A DNA stretch of 64,000 nucleotides from Magnetococcales bacterium (GTDB lineage Bacteria > Pseudomonadota > Magnetococcia > Magnetococcales > Magnetaquicoccaceae). The notes under the pieces are model-generated. The model did not search any database, was not told the DNA's origin, and saw only the letters and a program-made list of their open reading frames with translations. The DNA is taken from assembly GCA_015231915.1 (NCBI GenBank), contig JADGAR010000006.1:32259-96258 (forward strand), given 5' to 3'. The translations under genes were made by a program, and so were the position numbers. Position 1 is the stretch's first letter; the number at the start of each line of letters is the position of its first letter. This document shows, piece after piece, positions 26,262 through 39,109 of this stretch.

Positions 26262-27425
26262 TCAAAAATTCCCCTCGGCAAAAAGGGACAGCACGGCAGA
26301 AACGACCCGGTCCTGATCTGCCTCGGCAAGACCGGAAGCACACGGCAGGGTCACGATCCGCTGCCAAAGGGAGTCGCTCACCGGCTGCGGGGTGCGGGGC
26401 GCCTCCCGATAGGGCGCCTGCAAATGGACCGGCTTCCAGAAAGGCCGGGCATCGATCCCGGCTTGGCACAAAGCGGCGCGCACCCTGCCGGGCAGCTCCG
26501 CATCCGTGGCGCGCAGCAAAAAACCGGAAAACCAGCAGGCGCTCTCGCTCTCGCCGGGAGCGGGAAAGGGCAGCACGCCGGACAGACCGGCGAAGGCGCG
26601 GTCATAACGGGCGCGAATGCGCCGCTTGGCCGCCACCAGTTGCTCCAGACGCTCCATCTGGGCGCATCCCACGGCGGCCTGCAGATTGGTCATGCGGTAG
26701 TTGAACCCCACCCGGTCATGCTCGTAGTCGGCGCCCAGCCGCGCCGTGGTGGTGAGATGGCGCACCAGGGCCAGCAACTCCGGATCGTCGCCGGTCACGG
26801 CCCCACCCCCGCCACAGGTGACGGTCTTGTTGCCGTTGAAGGAAAAGACCGTCAAATCGGCCCCCAGGGCCGCCACGGGCCGGCCATGCCGGGTGGCCCC
26901 CAAGGCGGCGGCGGCATCGGCGATCACCGGCAGCCCCCGGCCCCGCGCCGCCGGGACGATCGTCTCCATGGCCGCAGGCAGACCCAGGGTATGCACGGCC
27001 ATCACCGCCGCCACCCGCCGCCCGCTGGCCGCATGGATCACCTGCCCCCCGCGCGTGACGGTCTGGCGCTCCAGAGACTCCTCCAACAGGTTGCACGAGA
27101 GATTCCAACTCGCCTGGTCCACATCCAGCAGCCAGGGCGAGGCGCCGCAATGGGCCACCGCATTGGCGCTGGCGATGAAGGTCAACGACGGCACGATCAC
27201 CAGGTCGTCCCGGCCCACCCCCAAGGCGGTCAGGGCCGCGTGCAGCCCGCAGGTTCCGGAGGAGACCGCCACCGCGTGACGCGCCCCGCTCGCTTGCGCC
27301 ACCATCGCCTCGAAACGGTCCACGAACGGTCCCACCGACGACACGAAGGTCGAACGGATGCATTCGGCCAGATAGGCGGCCTCGTTGCCGGTCAAATCCG
27401 GCACCGCCAGGGGAATCCGGGTCAT
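26262..27425 (-). CDS. LegC-type sugar aminotransferase (DegT/DnrJ family)
   Basis: A 387-residue PLP-dependent aminotransferase. It begins IPLAVPDLTGNEAAYLAECI, as LegC/PglE-like enzymes do, has the cofactor-binding VSSGTCGLHAAL near 54 and the lysine segment FSFNGNKTVTCGGGG near 193, where the Lys forms the PLP aldimine. VGFNYRMTNLQAAVGCAQM is the family's conserved substrate-side segment. LegC converts a 4-keto-6-deoxy GDP or UDP sugar to the 4-amino sugar. It lies 9 bp after the dehydratase gene that would supply its substrate. The exact sugar (legionaminic, pseudaminic or bacillosamine type) is inferred from the PtmE-like neighbour. Confidence 0.87.
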   Translation of the reverse strand: MTRIPLAVPDLTGNEAAYLAECIRSTFVSSVGPFVDRFEAMVAQASGARHAVAVSSGTCGLHAALTALGVGRDDLVIVPSLTFIASANAVAHCGASPWLLDVDQASWNLSCNLLEESLERQTVTRGGQVIHAASGRRVAAVMAVHTLGLPAAMETIVPAARGRGLPVIADAAAALGATRHGRPVAALGADLTVFSFNGNKTVTCGGGGAVTGDDPELLALVRHLTTTARLGADYEHDRVGFNYRMTNLQAAVGCAQMERLEQLVAAKRRIRARYDRAFAGLSGVLPFPAPGESESACWFSGFLLRATDAELPGRVRAALCQAGIDARPFWKPVHLQAPYREAPRTPQPVSDSLWQRIVTLPCASGLAEADQDRVVSAVLSLFAEGNF

Positions 27426-27434
27426 GGGGCGATC

Positions 27435-28634
27435 CTACATCTTGCCGTCCAGGTCACGGCCCGTGTCCAGATGGGCCAGGGTGGGCACCGCCTGTTGCAG
27501 CGCGGAGACCATCTCCTCCATGCGCCAGCGGGGTGCCTCGCGCATCTGCCGCATGCCCACCAGAAATCTCGCCAGCGCCTCATCCTGGCCGGCCAGCGCC
27601 CTGGTGACGACGCCGACACGCGCAAAACGTCCCCAATCCACCTCTTCCCCAGGGGCGTGAAACTCCTCTTCCTCTTTTTCGCCGGAGGTATCGCTGCCGG
27701 AAAAACGACAAGGCCACTCCCGGCAACCGGGGGCCATGGAACCGGCGAAAAGACGTGCCTCCTCGTCCGATTCGAAGCAGCGCGGACGATAGCCATGCTC
27801 TTCCAGAAAGATCTCGGCGATGCGGGCGAACGTGACCAGATCGACGCCCCTGTCCAGTTTCGGCAGGTAGATCTCCCGGTTGCCCCCGCTGGCCAGGGCC
27901 AACAGACAGAGCTGACCGGCCTCCTCGTGGGAGATGAAATAACGCCGCACATCCAGCGGCGCGGCGAGGGGCTGCCGTTTCTCCAGACGCCGGACAAAGC
28001 CGTGCAACAGGCTCCCGTCGGAAAAGGCCACGTTGGCGAACCGGGAGCTGACCGCCGTCACATCCCCGGACCAGCGCCACATCACCCGCTCCATCAACGC
28101 CTTGCTCGCTCCCATGAGATTGACCGGATTGACCGCCTTGTCCGACGAGACCGAAAAGAACTTCCCTGGCGGTCGCACCGCCAATACCGCCAGCAGTTCA
28201 TCCAGGGCCAGGATGTTGACATGCAGCATGCGCATCAGGGTGAAGGGATCCCGCTCGGCCCGCACATGCTTGAGGGCGGCAAAGTTCACCACCAGGTCGA
28301 ACGGCTTTTGCGCGGCCCAGAAATGCTCGAACTCCACGCTCCCCAGGGCGATGGCGCTGGTGGCGAAATCGTCGGGAAGTCTCGCATCGGCGGCCCGCAA
28401 CTCCCGCACCAGCTCCACCAGGTTGTTCTCGCCGGGATCCACCAGCCGCAACCCCCCCAGCGGATAACGGGCCGCCACCCGCACGAAGGCCGCCCCGATG
28501 GAGCCTGCCGCGCCGATCACCAGCATCCGCGCGCCGCGCAAATGCCCGGCGATCTGGGCCGCCTGTGCCTCCATGTCCGCCTGGAACAAAGACTCCTCCC
28601 GGCCCAGGATCCTGCGCAAGATCGCCGGGGTCAT
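27435..28634 (-). CDS. NDP-N-acetylglucosamine 4,6-dehydratase-like protein (FlaA1/CapD, LegB/PtmB type)
   Basis: A 399-residue extended short-chain dehydrogenase of the Polysacc_synt_2 family. The Rossmann motif VIGAAGSIGAAF is near residue 39, and the active-site segment SVSSDKAVNPVNLMGASK near 165 matches the FlaA1/CapD pattern (SxDKAVxPxNxMGxSK). It lacks the membrane domain of long CapD proteins. Members remove water from UDP- or GDP-GlcNAc to give the 4-keto-6-deoxy sugar, the first committed step toward bacillosamine, legionaminic or pseudaminic acid. Its ATG overlaps the Maf stop (ATGA at 28631-28634), tying it to flagellin glycosylation. Confidence 0.83.
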   Translation of the reverse strand: MTPAILRRILGREESLFQADMEAQAAQIAGHLRGARMLVIGAAGSIGAAFVRVAARYPLGGLRLVDPGENNLVELVRELRAADARLPDDFATSAIALGSVEFEHFWAAQKPFDLVVNFAALKHVRAERDPFTLMRMLHVNILALDELLAVLAVRPPGKFFSVSSDKAVNPVNLMGASKALMERVMWRWSGDVTAVSSRFANVAFSDGSLLHGFVRRLEKRQPLAAPLDVRRYFISHEEAGQLCLLALASGGNREIYLPKLDRGVDLVTFARIAEIFLEEHGYRPRCFESDEEARLFAGSMAPGCREWPCRFSGSDTSGEKEEEEFHAPGEEVDWGRFARVGVVTRALAGQDEALARFLVGMRQMREAPRWRMEEMVSALQQAVPTLAHLDTGRDLDGKM

Positions 28635-31129
28635 GGCTCGCCTCCTGCCACGGCCAGTTCTTCCAGCAAAGTGCGCGCCGCTTTGTTCTCCGGGTCCTCC
28701 TCCAGGATTCGCCCGAAAGTCCGCGCCGCCGCCTCCCGTTGTCCCAACTCCAGATAGAGCCGTCCCAGCTTCATCATGGTCAAGAAATCCTTGCGCACCA
28801 CCTTGAGATAATCCTCGAAGACGCCCACCGCCCCTTGGCCATCCCCGGTCAGGCGCAACAGCTCGGCAAAATAGGGCACATGGAAGAACGACACCTCCGA
28901 CAACCGCCTGGAGACCGCCAGGGCGGTCAGCAGGTCATGCCCCTGGAGCGCGATGGTGAACAGGCGTTGCAGGCTCTCCGGCAGCAAAATCGGCAGCGTC
29001 ACCTGGCGGTAATGGCGCATGGCCGTTTCCGGCTGTCGTTCCATCTCCGCCAGATAGCCGCGGATCAGATGCAGGTACTCGCCCCGCTCCGGCAGCGCGC
29101 TTTGCTCCAACCCGTCGCCGAAGCGCCGCAGCCGTTCCGTTTCCCTGGTGCGGAACAGGGCGGCTGCCTTGGCGCGCACCATCAGCGGGGAACTCTGCTG
29201 GGCCAGGATGTAGTGCTTGTAGTCGTGCTCGGTTTGTGTCATCGATGCGGCAAAGGCGCTCTCCAGTTCCAGCATGCCGGCGCGGATGGCGGGCGGGAAA
29301 TCGTCGATCGTCTGGCCCCGCCGGTCGAGAAACACCCGATATCGACCGGGCTGCTTGTCCTGGCGCCATTGCTGGAGCAGGGATTTGCCATCGGGACGGG
29401 GTTTTTCCTCCTCCAGGCGGGAGCGGACGCGCTGCCGCGCCGCGTCGAGCAGCCGGATCAGCGAGACGGCGTTGTCCCGGTAGATGGTATAATAATCGCG
29501 GCCCGCCTTTTCGATCTCCGCGTCGCTCCACTCCCGGTCCCTGTCCGGGCGGCTCAGCTTCAGCAAAGCGGCCAGGCCCCAGCGTTTGACCAGCCGGCTC
29601 TCCTCGCGCAACTCCTCGTCGAGGGTCTGCTCGATGGCGTCCATGCGCCGCTTGTATTTGAAATCGGGCTTCTTGCCCTTGCGACCGAACAGGCCGTCGT
29701 TGCAGGCCAGCCCCTCGGTGGCCAGATCCCGGACCCGGACCACCCGTGCCCGCATCCGGTTGAGTTCCTCCTCCATGGCCTGGCAGTGGGCGACGCGGGT
29801 GGCGGCACTCTCCTCCGGGAGCGAAGCCTCCAGCAGCGCCCTTGCCGATCCCTCTCCGGCGGGGGGGGCGAGTTCCTCCCAGGGCAGGTGCGCCACCCCG
29901 TCGATGCGGGCAGCGGAGAGGGCCGGATTGATCAGGCGGCAACCCCGATCCGCCGCGTATCCCGCCAGGGCGGCCAGGCTGGGAATGGCATTGAGAAAAT
30001 CGTAGCGGGTCTCCGCCATCCAGCCGCCGTAGGTTTCCACCATCAGGTCGCCGCGGGCGATATAGGGGCCGATGGACTGCTCCACGCTCCCGGCCACATG
30101 GGTGAACCCCTCGCGGCTGAAGCACAGGTCGAATCCCGCCAGCACCACCCGCTCGAATCCCATGTCGATGGCCACCCCCAGGGCCTGATGCCCCACGGTG
30201 ATGCCGGGATAGTTGACCACCAGCGGATTCCGCGCCGACTCCCAGGGCAGCAGCCCCCCCATGTAGACCCCGCGCCCCCGCCACTGACCCAACAACGCAG
30301 GGTTGAGATGATACATGTTGACCAGCAGACTCCGCTGCCAAAAGGGCAGGATCCCCTTGCTCTGATGGAAGATGACATCGTGGGGGTCGATGGCAAAGAA
30401 GAGATCCGGCTCGATCCCTGCCTGACGCAGATGGTCGGCCACCCGCGCCACGGCCAGGACCACGATCCGATCCCGGTGGGCGACGATCCAGGGAAAGCTC
30501 TCCGGCAACGAGGGACCGCCGGCGAGCAGAACTGCGGTACGACCCTGAAACCGACCGGACAGAACCGACACCGGAGTGCGGTTCTCGCTGAGATTCTCCA
30601 GGCATTTCACCATGAAGACCCGGTTGCCGATCTCCTGGTTCACCTGCAGCCGGTATTGACCCAGCGCGGTTTCCAGGCCGTTGTACATGGCCACGTATCC
30701 GTCATGCTGTCCGTCCATGACGGCCAGGGATTGGACCGGATAGACCTGTCCGAGATAAAAATAGTCCTTGAGGGAGAGTGTTTCGGCGTCGTTCGCCCAG
30801 GCATCGGGCGGGCACAGGGTCACCCATGGGGGGAGTTCGGCGGGCAGGATCGCCTCTTCGGTCAGGCGGGCGATCAGTTCCGGGAACTCCAGAAAAACGA
30901 AGCGCGAACCCTCCGGTCGCTTGCGCTTCACGACCCAGTCCACCAGCAGGCCGGAATCGGTGCCCGCCACCAGAAAAAGGGACTCGGTCTTGGCGAAGAG
31001 TTCGGAGAACTGCTGCCCGAACAGCGTGTCCGACCCCACCCTGGAAAAGGCTTCCTGGTTGACCTCGGGGAGATAGCGTTCCCCGAAGCGGTTCATGAGA
31101 AACGAACCGAATGGCTTGTCATTCGTCAT
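28631..31129 (-). CDS. Motility accessory factor (Maf, DUF115/MptE-like) nonulosonic-acid glycosyltransferase
   Basis: An 832-residue protein of the Maf family, which attaches legionaminic or pseudaminic acid to flagellin. The central MptE-like domain (about 195-400) has AVLLAGGPSLPESFPWI, FFAIDPHD and VVLAGFDLCFS, the typical DUF115 nucleotide-sugar-binding segments; the last 130 residues form TPR-like repeats (AVGVFEDYLKVVRKDFL, ELGQREAAARTFGRIL). ATG 31129 (MTNDKPFGSF) was chosen over an upstream frame extension. It heads a tightly packed series with the dehydratase, aminotransferase and PtmE-like genes. No flagellin gene is in the window. The fused TPR end could choose the acceptor. Confidence 0.85.
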   Translation of the reverse strand: MTNDKPFGSFLMNRFGERYLPEVNQEAFSRVGSDTLFGQQFSELFAKTESLFLVAGTDSGLLVDWVVKRKRPEGSRFVFLEFPELIARLTEEAILPAELPPWVTLCPPDAWANDAETLSLKDYFYLGQVYPVQSLAVMDGQHDGYVAMYNGLETALGQYRLQVNQEIGNRVFMVKCLENLSENRTPVSVLSGRFQGRTAVLLAGGPSLPESFPWIVAHRDRIVVLAVARVADHLRQAGIEPDLFFAIDPHDVIFHQSKGILPFWQRSLLVNMYHLNPALLGQWRGRGVYMGGLLPWESARNPLVVNYPGITVGHQALGVAIDMGFERVVLAGFDLCFSREGFTHVAGSVEQSIGPYIARGDLMVETYGGWMAETRYDFLNAIPSLAALAGYAADRGCRLINPALSAARIDGVAHLPWEELAPPAGEGSARALLEASLPEESAATRVAHCQAMEEELNRMRARVVRVRDLATEGLACNDGLFGRKGKKPDFKYKRRMDAIEQTLDEELREESRLVKRWGLAALLKLSRPDRDREWSDAEIEKAGRDYYTIYRDNAVSLIRLLDAARQRVRSRLEEEKPRPDGKSLLQQWRQDKQPGRYRVFLDRRGQTIDDFPPAIRAGMLELESAFAASMTQTEHDYKHYILAQQSSPLMVRAKAAALFRTRETERLRRFGDGLEQSALPERGEYLHLIRGYLAEMERQPETAMRHYRQVTLPILLPESLQRLFTIALQGHDLLTALAVSRRLSEVSFFHVPYFAELLRLTGDGQGAVGVFEDYLKVVRKDFLTMMKLGRLYLELGQREAAARTFGRILEEDPENKAARTLLEELAVAGGEP

Positions 31130-31202
31130 GGGCGGTCTGGCCTTCCTGCACGCAGAGGGTGAGAACTCACCGCACCCCAAGCAATTTTCCGGCCATTTTT
31201 GA

Positions 31203-32105
31203 TTACGGCGTGGGCAGATGAATGGTGGCGCGCACCTCGTTGCCGCGCCCGAGATATTCGATGTGATCGAAGCTGAGCATGTTGGCCATGGCGATGCCGC
31301 GACCGTGGCTGTGGAAGGCGCGGGCCGGGTCGATGCTCAGAAAGCCACGCCAATCGAAGCCTGCGCCCTCGTCCCGGATCCGGAAAACGATCTGCCCCCG
31401 GGTCCGTTCGAACGCGACGGTGGCGCTCCTGCCGCGATACTCCGGCAAATCCAGCCGGCGATGCACCTCGGGATACCACCCCTCCTCGGCCTGCAAACGA
31501 CTCTTGTCCTCGTAGGTCAGGCCCAGGTTGCCGTGTTCGACGGCATTGAGCATCAATTCGGTCAAACCGATCACACACCGCTCCGGATCCGGACAGGCCC
31601 TGGACAACAACACCACCAAGCCATAGACATCATCCAGGGTCCGGAAGCGAAAACGGCCATTCTCCAGCAAGGAGAGGCTGCCGATGGTCTTGTCGATCTC
31701 GGCCCGCAGGGAGCGCGTCATGCGGGATTCCCGCAAGGCGGCGGCCACCACCGCCAGCATGGTCGAACGCTCCACCGGCTTGGCCAGATAGTAGAACGCC
31801 CCCAGGTCCAACCCCTGGACCACATCCGCGCGGTCGCACCTGGCGGTCACGAAGATCACCGGGATCCCACGGGTGACCGGGTCCTCCTTCATGCGGCGGC
31901 AGGCTTCGAACCCGTCCATCCCCGGCATCATGATGTCCAGGAGAATCAGATCCGGGGCTTGGGTCGCGGCGATCTCCAGCGCCATGCGCCCGTCGAACGC
32001 GAACAGGACCGTATGGGCCGGCTGCAACAGGGTGCCGAGCAGTTCGATGTTGGTGGGTTCGTCGTCCACCACAAGCACCACCGGCAGTTTCGAATCGGCA
32101 TCCAT
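31203..32105 (-). CDS. Response regulator fused to a serine-kinase-type ATPase domain
   Basis: A 300-residue protein with a receiver domain (about 8-125; acceptor D57 in LILLDIMMPGMDG) joined to an HATPase_c_2 domain (about 150-298) of the RsbW/SpoIIAB class: N-box LTELMLNAVEHGN, G1 RDEGAGFDW and G2 GRGIAMANML. Such fusions usually act in partner-switching control of anti-sigma or anti-anti-sigma factors, or as phosphorylation-controlled kinases. ATG 32105 was chosen because GAGGAG lies 7 bp upstream; the stop of the kinase gene is at 32117, just before it. It follows directly after the hybrid kinase, its likely phosphodonor, and precedes Maf by 73 bp. Confidence 0.88.
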   Translation of the reverse strand: MDADSKLPVVLVVDDEPTNIELLGTLLQPAHTVLFAFDGRMALEIAATQAPDLILLDIMMPGMDGFEACRRMKEDPVTRGIPVIFVTARCDRADVVQGLDLGAFYYLAKPVERSTMLAVVAAALRESRMTRSLRAEIDKTIGSLSLLENGRFRFRTLDDVYGLVVLLSRACPDPERCVIGLTELMLNAVEHGNLGLTYEDKSRLQAEEGWYPEVHRRLDLPEYRGRSATVAFERTRGQIVFRIRDEGAGFDWRGFLSIDPARAFHSHGRGIAMANMLSFDHIEYLGRGNEVRATIHLPTP

Positions 32106-32116
32106 CCCACGTCTCC

Positions 32117-35086
<2,970 letters not shown>

Positions 35087-35260
35087 TGTCCGTCCCCAGC
35101 CGCAAAGAGTGGTTCCGAGCCTGCGAGTGTATCCCAGTCGCCAGCGGGAGTCATCCCGCCGCGATAACGATGGACGAACCGTGCCGAATGGTACTAAAAT
35201 GGATCGCTTGGCGCAGCAACAAAGATCCCAGGGGCGAGAAGTCCAAAGAGCACAACGGCA

Positions 35261-36712
35261 ATGTCCACGTCATTCCAAGCACAACTGGCCCAGGTGGCGG
35301 AAGCGGTCGGGCAGGGCCGCTGGCAGGAGGCGGCGCATCTGCTGCATCCTCTGCGCGCGGCCCAACCGGCCCACCCGCGCATTTTGCACCTGTGGGGCGT
35401 GATTCTCCAGGAAACCGGCGACCCGCAAGGCGCCCTGTTGGCCTTGAGCCAGGCTGCGGCACTCCAACCCGGCGACGCGACCCTGCATCTGGCGCTGGGT
35501 CTGCTGCTGAAAAAAAAGGGCGCCACGGCCCCGGCCATGGAACGGCTGCAAGAAAGCCTGACCCTCGATCCCGAACGGGCGGAACCCCACTTTCACCTGG
35601 GAGACCTGCACATGGACCGGGGCGAGGCCGGCGAGGCGGCGCAATGCTTCCAGGAAGCCCTGCGACGGCAACCCGGCTTCACGGAGGCATGGATCAACCT
35701 GGCCCTGTGCCGGAAGGCGCAAAAAGCCATCCCGGAGGCGATGGCCTGCCTGCGGGAGGCGATCCGCCTGGAGCCGGACAACGCCATGGCCCATGTCAAC
35801 CTGGCCATGACCCATCTGATGATGGGCGAGTATGCCCAGGGGTGGCGGGAATACGAATGGCGCTTCCGGCTGCACGAAAACTGCCTGCCGGTCGATCTCC
35901 CCGCCGTGCCCCGCTGGCGGGGGGAACCCCTGGCCGGCAAGACCGTTGCGCTGCTGGCCGAACAGGGATACGGCGACATTTTGCAATTCATCCGCTTTGC
36001 CCCGGAACTGAAGGCACGGGGCGCACGGGTGGTGTTGAGCGTCCCCACGCCGCTGCTGACCCTCCTGCAACAGGCGCCGGGTGTGGACCAGGCGCAAAAT
36101 CACACCCGCTTCGCCGCAACGCCGGATTATCGGATTCCCCTGCTCTCCATCCCGGAACTGCTGGGCACCGCAGGGAAGAACATTCCCCATGCAGGCGGCT
36201 ATCTGACTCCGGACCCGGCGGCGACGGCCATGTGGCGGGAACGGCTCGCCGGGCCGGGCCGCAAGGTGGGGTTGATCTGGGAAGGCAAACCGTTGCACAA
36301 AAACGACCCCTTGCGCCGCCGATCCTGCACCCTGGCGGAACTGGCCCCGCTGGCGACCGTTCCCGGCGTGCGCCTCATCGGCCTGCAAAAGGGGGAGGCG
36401 GCGCGTCGGACGCCGCCGGAGGGGATGGACCTCCTCTCCCTGGAAGAGGAACTGACCGACTTTGCCGCCACCGCCGCCATCATGGCGAGCCTGGATCTGA
36501 TCATCACCATCGACACCGCCACCGCCCATCTGGCCGGAGCGCTGGGAAAAACGGTCTGGACCCTGCTGCCCCTCGCCCCGGACTGGCGCTGGGGCATGGA
36601 GGGGACGACCACCCCGTGGTATGACACCATGCGGCTTTTCCGGCAGCACCACCCCAACCGATGGGACGAGCCGATCCGAGAGATGACGCAAGCCCTGGAG
36701 CAGACCACATGA
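35261..36712 (+). CDS. TPR protein with glycosyltransferase-like C-terminal domain, copy 2
   Basis: A 483-residue paralogue of the gene at 19805. The TPR part covers about 1-190 ([55 protein letters not shown]), with the linker [14 protein letters not shown] common to this family. The C-terminal domain has [35 protein letters not shown] and [26 protein letters not shown]. It begins 174 bp from the divergent hybrid-kinase start and overlaps its tandem paralogue by ATGA at 36709-36712. It probably transfers a sugar to a protein or to surface glycan; the substrate is unknown. Confidence 0.85.
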   Translation: MSTSFQAQLAQVAEAVGQGRWQEAAHLLHPLRAAQPAHPRILHLWGVILQETGDPQGALLALSQAAALQPGDATLHLALGLLLKKKGATAPAMERLQESLTLDPERAEPHFHLGDLHMDRGEAGEAAQCFQEALRRQPGFTEAWINLALCRKAQKAIPEAMACLREAIRLEPDNAMAHVNLAMTHLMMGEYAQGWREYEWRFRLHENCLPVDLPAVPRWRGEPLAGKTVALLAEQGYGDILQFIRFAPELKARGARVVLSVPTPLLTLLQQAPGVDQAQNHTRFAATPDYRIPLLSIPELLGTAGKNIPHAGGYLTPDPAATAMWRERLAGPGRKVGLIWEGKPLHKNDPLRRRSCTLAELAPLATVPGVRLIGLQKGEAARRTPPEGMDLLSLEEELTDFAATAAIMASLDLIITIDTATAHLAGALGKTVWTLLPLAPDWRWGMEGTTTPWYDTMRLFRQHHPNRWDEPIREMTQALEQTT

Positions 36713-38205
36713 ACACCCCGCCCGACCCCACGCTCCACTCCGAAAAGCTCGGCCAGGCCATGCAGGCGCTGCGGGCCAAAGACCACGTCCTGGTCACCTC
36801 CCTGGTGCGCGAACTTCTGGAGGCGAATCCGGAAAACGCCGATGCCCTCTTTCTGCTGGGCATGAACGCCCACGCCATGAACCGCCACGATCTGGCGGTC
36901 AACCTGATCGGCAAGGCGATCGCCCGCAATCCCGGCCAGCCTTATTACCTCTTCAATCTGGCCGGAGCTTTGAGCGCCCTGGGCGAAACCGGCAAGGCGC
37001 GGGAGTGCCTGCTGACCGCCATCCGGCTGAAACCCGACATGGCCGAGGCCCATGTCAATCTGGGCAATCTGCTCTTCGGGAACGGGGAACGGCGGGCGGC
37101 GGCAGAACACTACCTCGCCGGGCTGCGCCTGAATCCCAGGCTGGAGACCGGATACTACAATCTGGGGGTGATCTTCCAGGAGTACGGCGATCAGGCTGCG
37201 GCGCTGGAGCAGTTCGACCAGGCCCTGAGCCTGACCCCCGACAATGCCCAGGCCCACATGGGACGCGCCCATTCGCTCCTGAAGACCGGCGCCTTTGCCG
37301 AAGGGTGGCGGGAATACGAATGGCGCTTCCGGCTGCCCAATCACGCCCCGCGCATCTGCCCGGTCCCGCGCTGGGACGGAAGCGAGACGCTGGAGAAAAA
37401 ACGGATCTATGTCTATACCGAGCAGGGATTCGGCGACGCGCTGATGTTCGCCCGCTACGCCCCGCTGCTCAGGGAACGGGGGGCAACCGTCCTGCTGGAG
37501 TGCCGACCGGAACTGGAATCCCTGTTCGCCGCCTCCGGACTGGCGGAACGGGTGCATGCCCGCGGGCTGGAGGACGAGGCCCCGCCCCCGTTCGACTACG
37601 ACCTGCACATCCCGTTGATGAGCCTGCCCGCGCTTCTGGGGACCACCCTGGAGACCATTCCCCGCCGCGTCCCCTACCTCGCCCCGCCCCCGGAACGGGT
37701 TGCGGAGTGGGGCGCCAGGCTGGGCGAAAAGCGGGAATTCCGGGTGGGACTCTCCTGGTCGGGCAATCCCGCCACCTCGGTCAACCGGGAACGGGCCTGC
37801 GCCCTGACGGACCTGTTGCCATTGCTGTCGGTGCCCGGGACCGCCTTCTATAGTGTGCAGAAGGGCGTGCCGGCGGCGCAACTGACCCCGATGCTCGCGG
37901 AGCGGCACGCCATCCGGATCCTGGAGCCGGAACTGCACGACTTCGCCGCCACTGGGGCCGCCTTGCGTCAACTGGATCTGCTCATCTCCACGGACACCGC
38001 TGTGGTGCATCTGGCCGGCGGGTTGGGGGTCCCGGTCTGGACGCTCTTGCACCATGCTTCCGAATGGCGCTGGCTGGAGGGGCGAGGGGATTGCCCGTGG
38101 TATCCTTCCATGCGCCTGTTCCGGCAGCGTCAGGCAGGGGATTGGGCGGGGGTGGTGGAACAGGTGCGCAACGCCCTGCTGGATCAGCTCTCATCGACGA
38201 GTTGA
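36709..38205 (+). CDS. TPR protein with glycosyltransferase-like C-terminal domain, copy 3
   Basis: A 498-residue tandem paralogue of the preceding gene. TPRs lie at about 1-200 (DMAEAHVNLGNLLFGNGE, RLETGYYNLGVIFQEYGD, DNAQAHMGRAHSLLKTGA), then [17 protein letters not shown], almost identical to copy 2. The C-terminal domain has YTEQGFGDALMFARYAPLL, RVGLSWSGNPATSVNRERAC and DLLISTDTAVVHLAGGLGVPVWTLLHH. The start overlaps the previous stop (ATGA), and the last 22 bp overlap the convergent response-regulator gene, an unusually tight junction. The shared linker between copies 2 and 3 points to a local duplication. Confidence 0.85.
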   Translation: MNTPPDPTLHSEKLGQAMQALRAKDHVLVTSLVRELLEANPENADALFLLGMNAHAMNRHDLAVNLIGKAIARNPGQPYYLFNLAGALSALGETGKARECLLTAIRLKPDMAEAHVNLGNLLFGNGERRAAAEHYLAGLRLNPRLETGYYNLGVIFQEYGDQAAALEQFDQALSLTPDNAQAHMGRAHSLLKTGAFAEGWREYEWRFRLPNHAPRICPVPRWDGSETLEKKRIYVYTEQGFGDALMFARYAPLLRERGATVLLECRPELESLFAASGLAERVHARGLEDEAPPPFDYDLHIPLMSLPALLGTTLETIPRRVPYLAPPPERVAEWGARLGEKREFRVGLSWSGNPATSVNRERACALTDLLPLLSVPGTAFYSVQKGVPAAQLTPMLAERHAIRILEPELHDFAATGAALRQLDLLISTDTAVVHLAGGLGVPVWTLLHHASEWRWLEGRGDCPWYPSMRLFRQRQAGDWAGVVEQVRNALLDQLSSTS

Positions 38206-38885
38206 TAACCGACGCCATGCACGGTCATCAGGATGCGCGGGCTGTTCACATCGCTGAGCTTGCGGCGCAGGCGATTGACCATGACATCGATGGTGCGGTC
38301 GTTGGGCAGCCAGTCGCGACTGCTGACCGCTTCCAGCAGTTGCTCCCGGGTGAAGACCCGGCCTGGCCGGCGCGCCAACACCATCAGCAGGAGGAATTCG
38401 CCGTTGGTCAGATGGACCAACTGGCCCTGGGGGTCGGTCAGGCGGCGGCGGTCTGGGTCCAGGATCCAGCCATGGAAAGTGAACCGTTCACCGCCCTGCT
38501 CCGACTGCCGCAACTGGCGGGTCCGATGCAACAGGTTTTTCACCCGGATCAGGAGTTCCCGTTCGTTGAAGGGTTTGACCACATAATCGTCCGCGCCCAA
38601 CTCCAGGCCCACGATCCGATCCACTTCCTCCTTGCGGGCGGTGACCAGGATGATCCCGATATCGGAGCGTGCGCGCAGGGTGCGCGTCAGGGAGAACCCG
38701 TCCTCGCCCGGCAGATTGATGTCCAGCAGGACCAGGTCGGTTGGCCTCTCTCCCAGCCGTTCCCACATCCCCAGGCCATTTTCCGCTTCGCAGACCGAAT
38801 ATCCTTCTTTTTCGAAATAGGCCTTCAATAGTTCTCTGGTTACGGAATCGTCTTCGACAATAAGGATATGCTGTTTTTCTTTCAT
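38184..38885 (-). CDS. OmpR-family response regulator (TorR/ArcA-like)
   Basis: A 233-residue transcription regulator. The receiver domain (about 5-120) has acidic EDD at 11-13, acceptor D55 in LVLLDINLPGEDG and the Lys in YVVKPFNERELL. The C-terminal winged helix (about 135-230) has GEFLLLMVLARRPGRVFTREQLL, a NDRTIDVMVNRLRRKL recognition helix and MTVHGVGYQL. ATG 38885 has AGGGGA 5 bp upstream; the longer open frame is not supported. It is divergent from a hybrid kinase gene, its most likely partner. The two share a 224-bp intergenic region. Confidence 0.92.
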   Translation of the reverse strand: MKEKQHILIVEDDSVTRELLKAYFEKEGYSVCEAENGLGMWERLGERPTDLVLLDINLPGEDGFSLTRTLRARSDIGIILVTARKEEVDRIVGLELGADDYVVKPFNERELLIRVKNLLHRTRQLRQSEQGGERFTFHGWILDPDRRRLTDPQGQLVHLTNGEFLLLMVLARRPGRVFTREQLLEAVSSRDWLPNDRTIDVMVNRLRRKLSDVNSPRILMTVHGVGYQLVDES

Positions 38886-39033
38886 GACATTCCCCTGCAC
38901 ACAACGCTTCCGGTTCCAACCTCTGCCCATTCCATAAATGACATGACAGAAAATTAAGCATATCAGATTATTCTATGTATCGACGAGTTGTCAAGCAATC
39001 CTATGCGCCGTTGCAACAAAACGCAAGCCGATT

Positions 39034-39062
39034 TTGCCTGTTGTCCGCAGACGTGCTATGCT
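39034..39062 (+). promoter_or_regulatory. Probable sigma-70 promoter of the REC-PAS-kinase gene
   Basis: TTGCCT (39034-39039), a 17-bp spacer and TATGCT (39057-39062) lie 47 bp upstream of the ATG at 39110, inside the 224-bp divergent region shared with the OmpR-type regulator. The spacing is ideal and both boxes are close to consensus. Confidence 0.5.
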
Positions 39063-39109
39063 GGACACGTGCCTTACTGTATGCAAAAGAGACGTTGACC
39101 AGGAGCGCC

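Noticed and set aside
26424..31162. Very long plus-strand open frames opposite legC-like, dehydratase and Maf genes
   Set aside because: Composition typical of antisense high-GC DNA; no motif, while the minus-strand genes have clear active sites.
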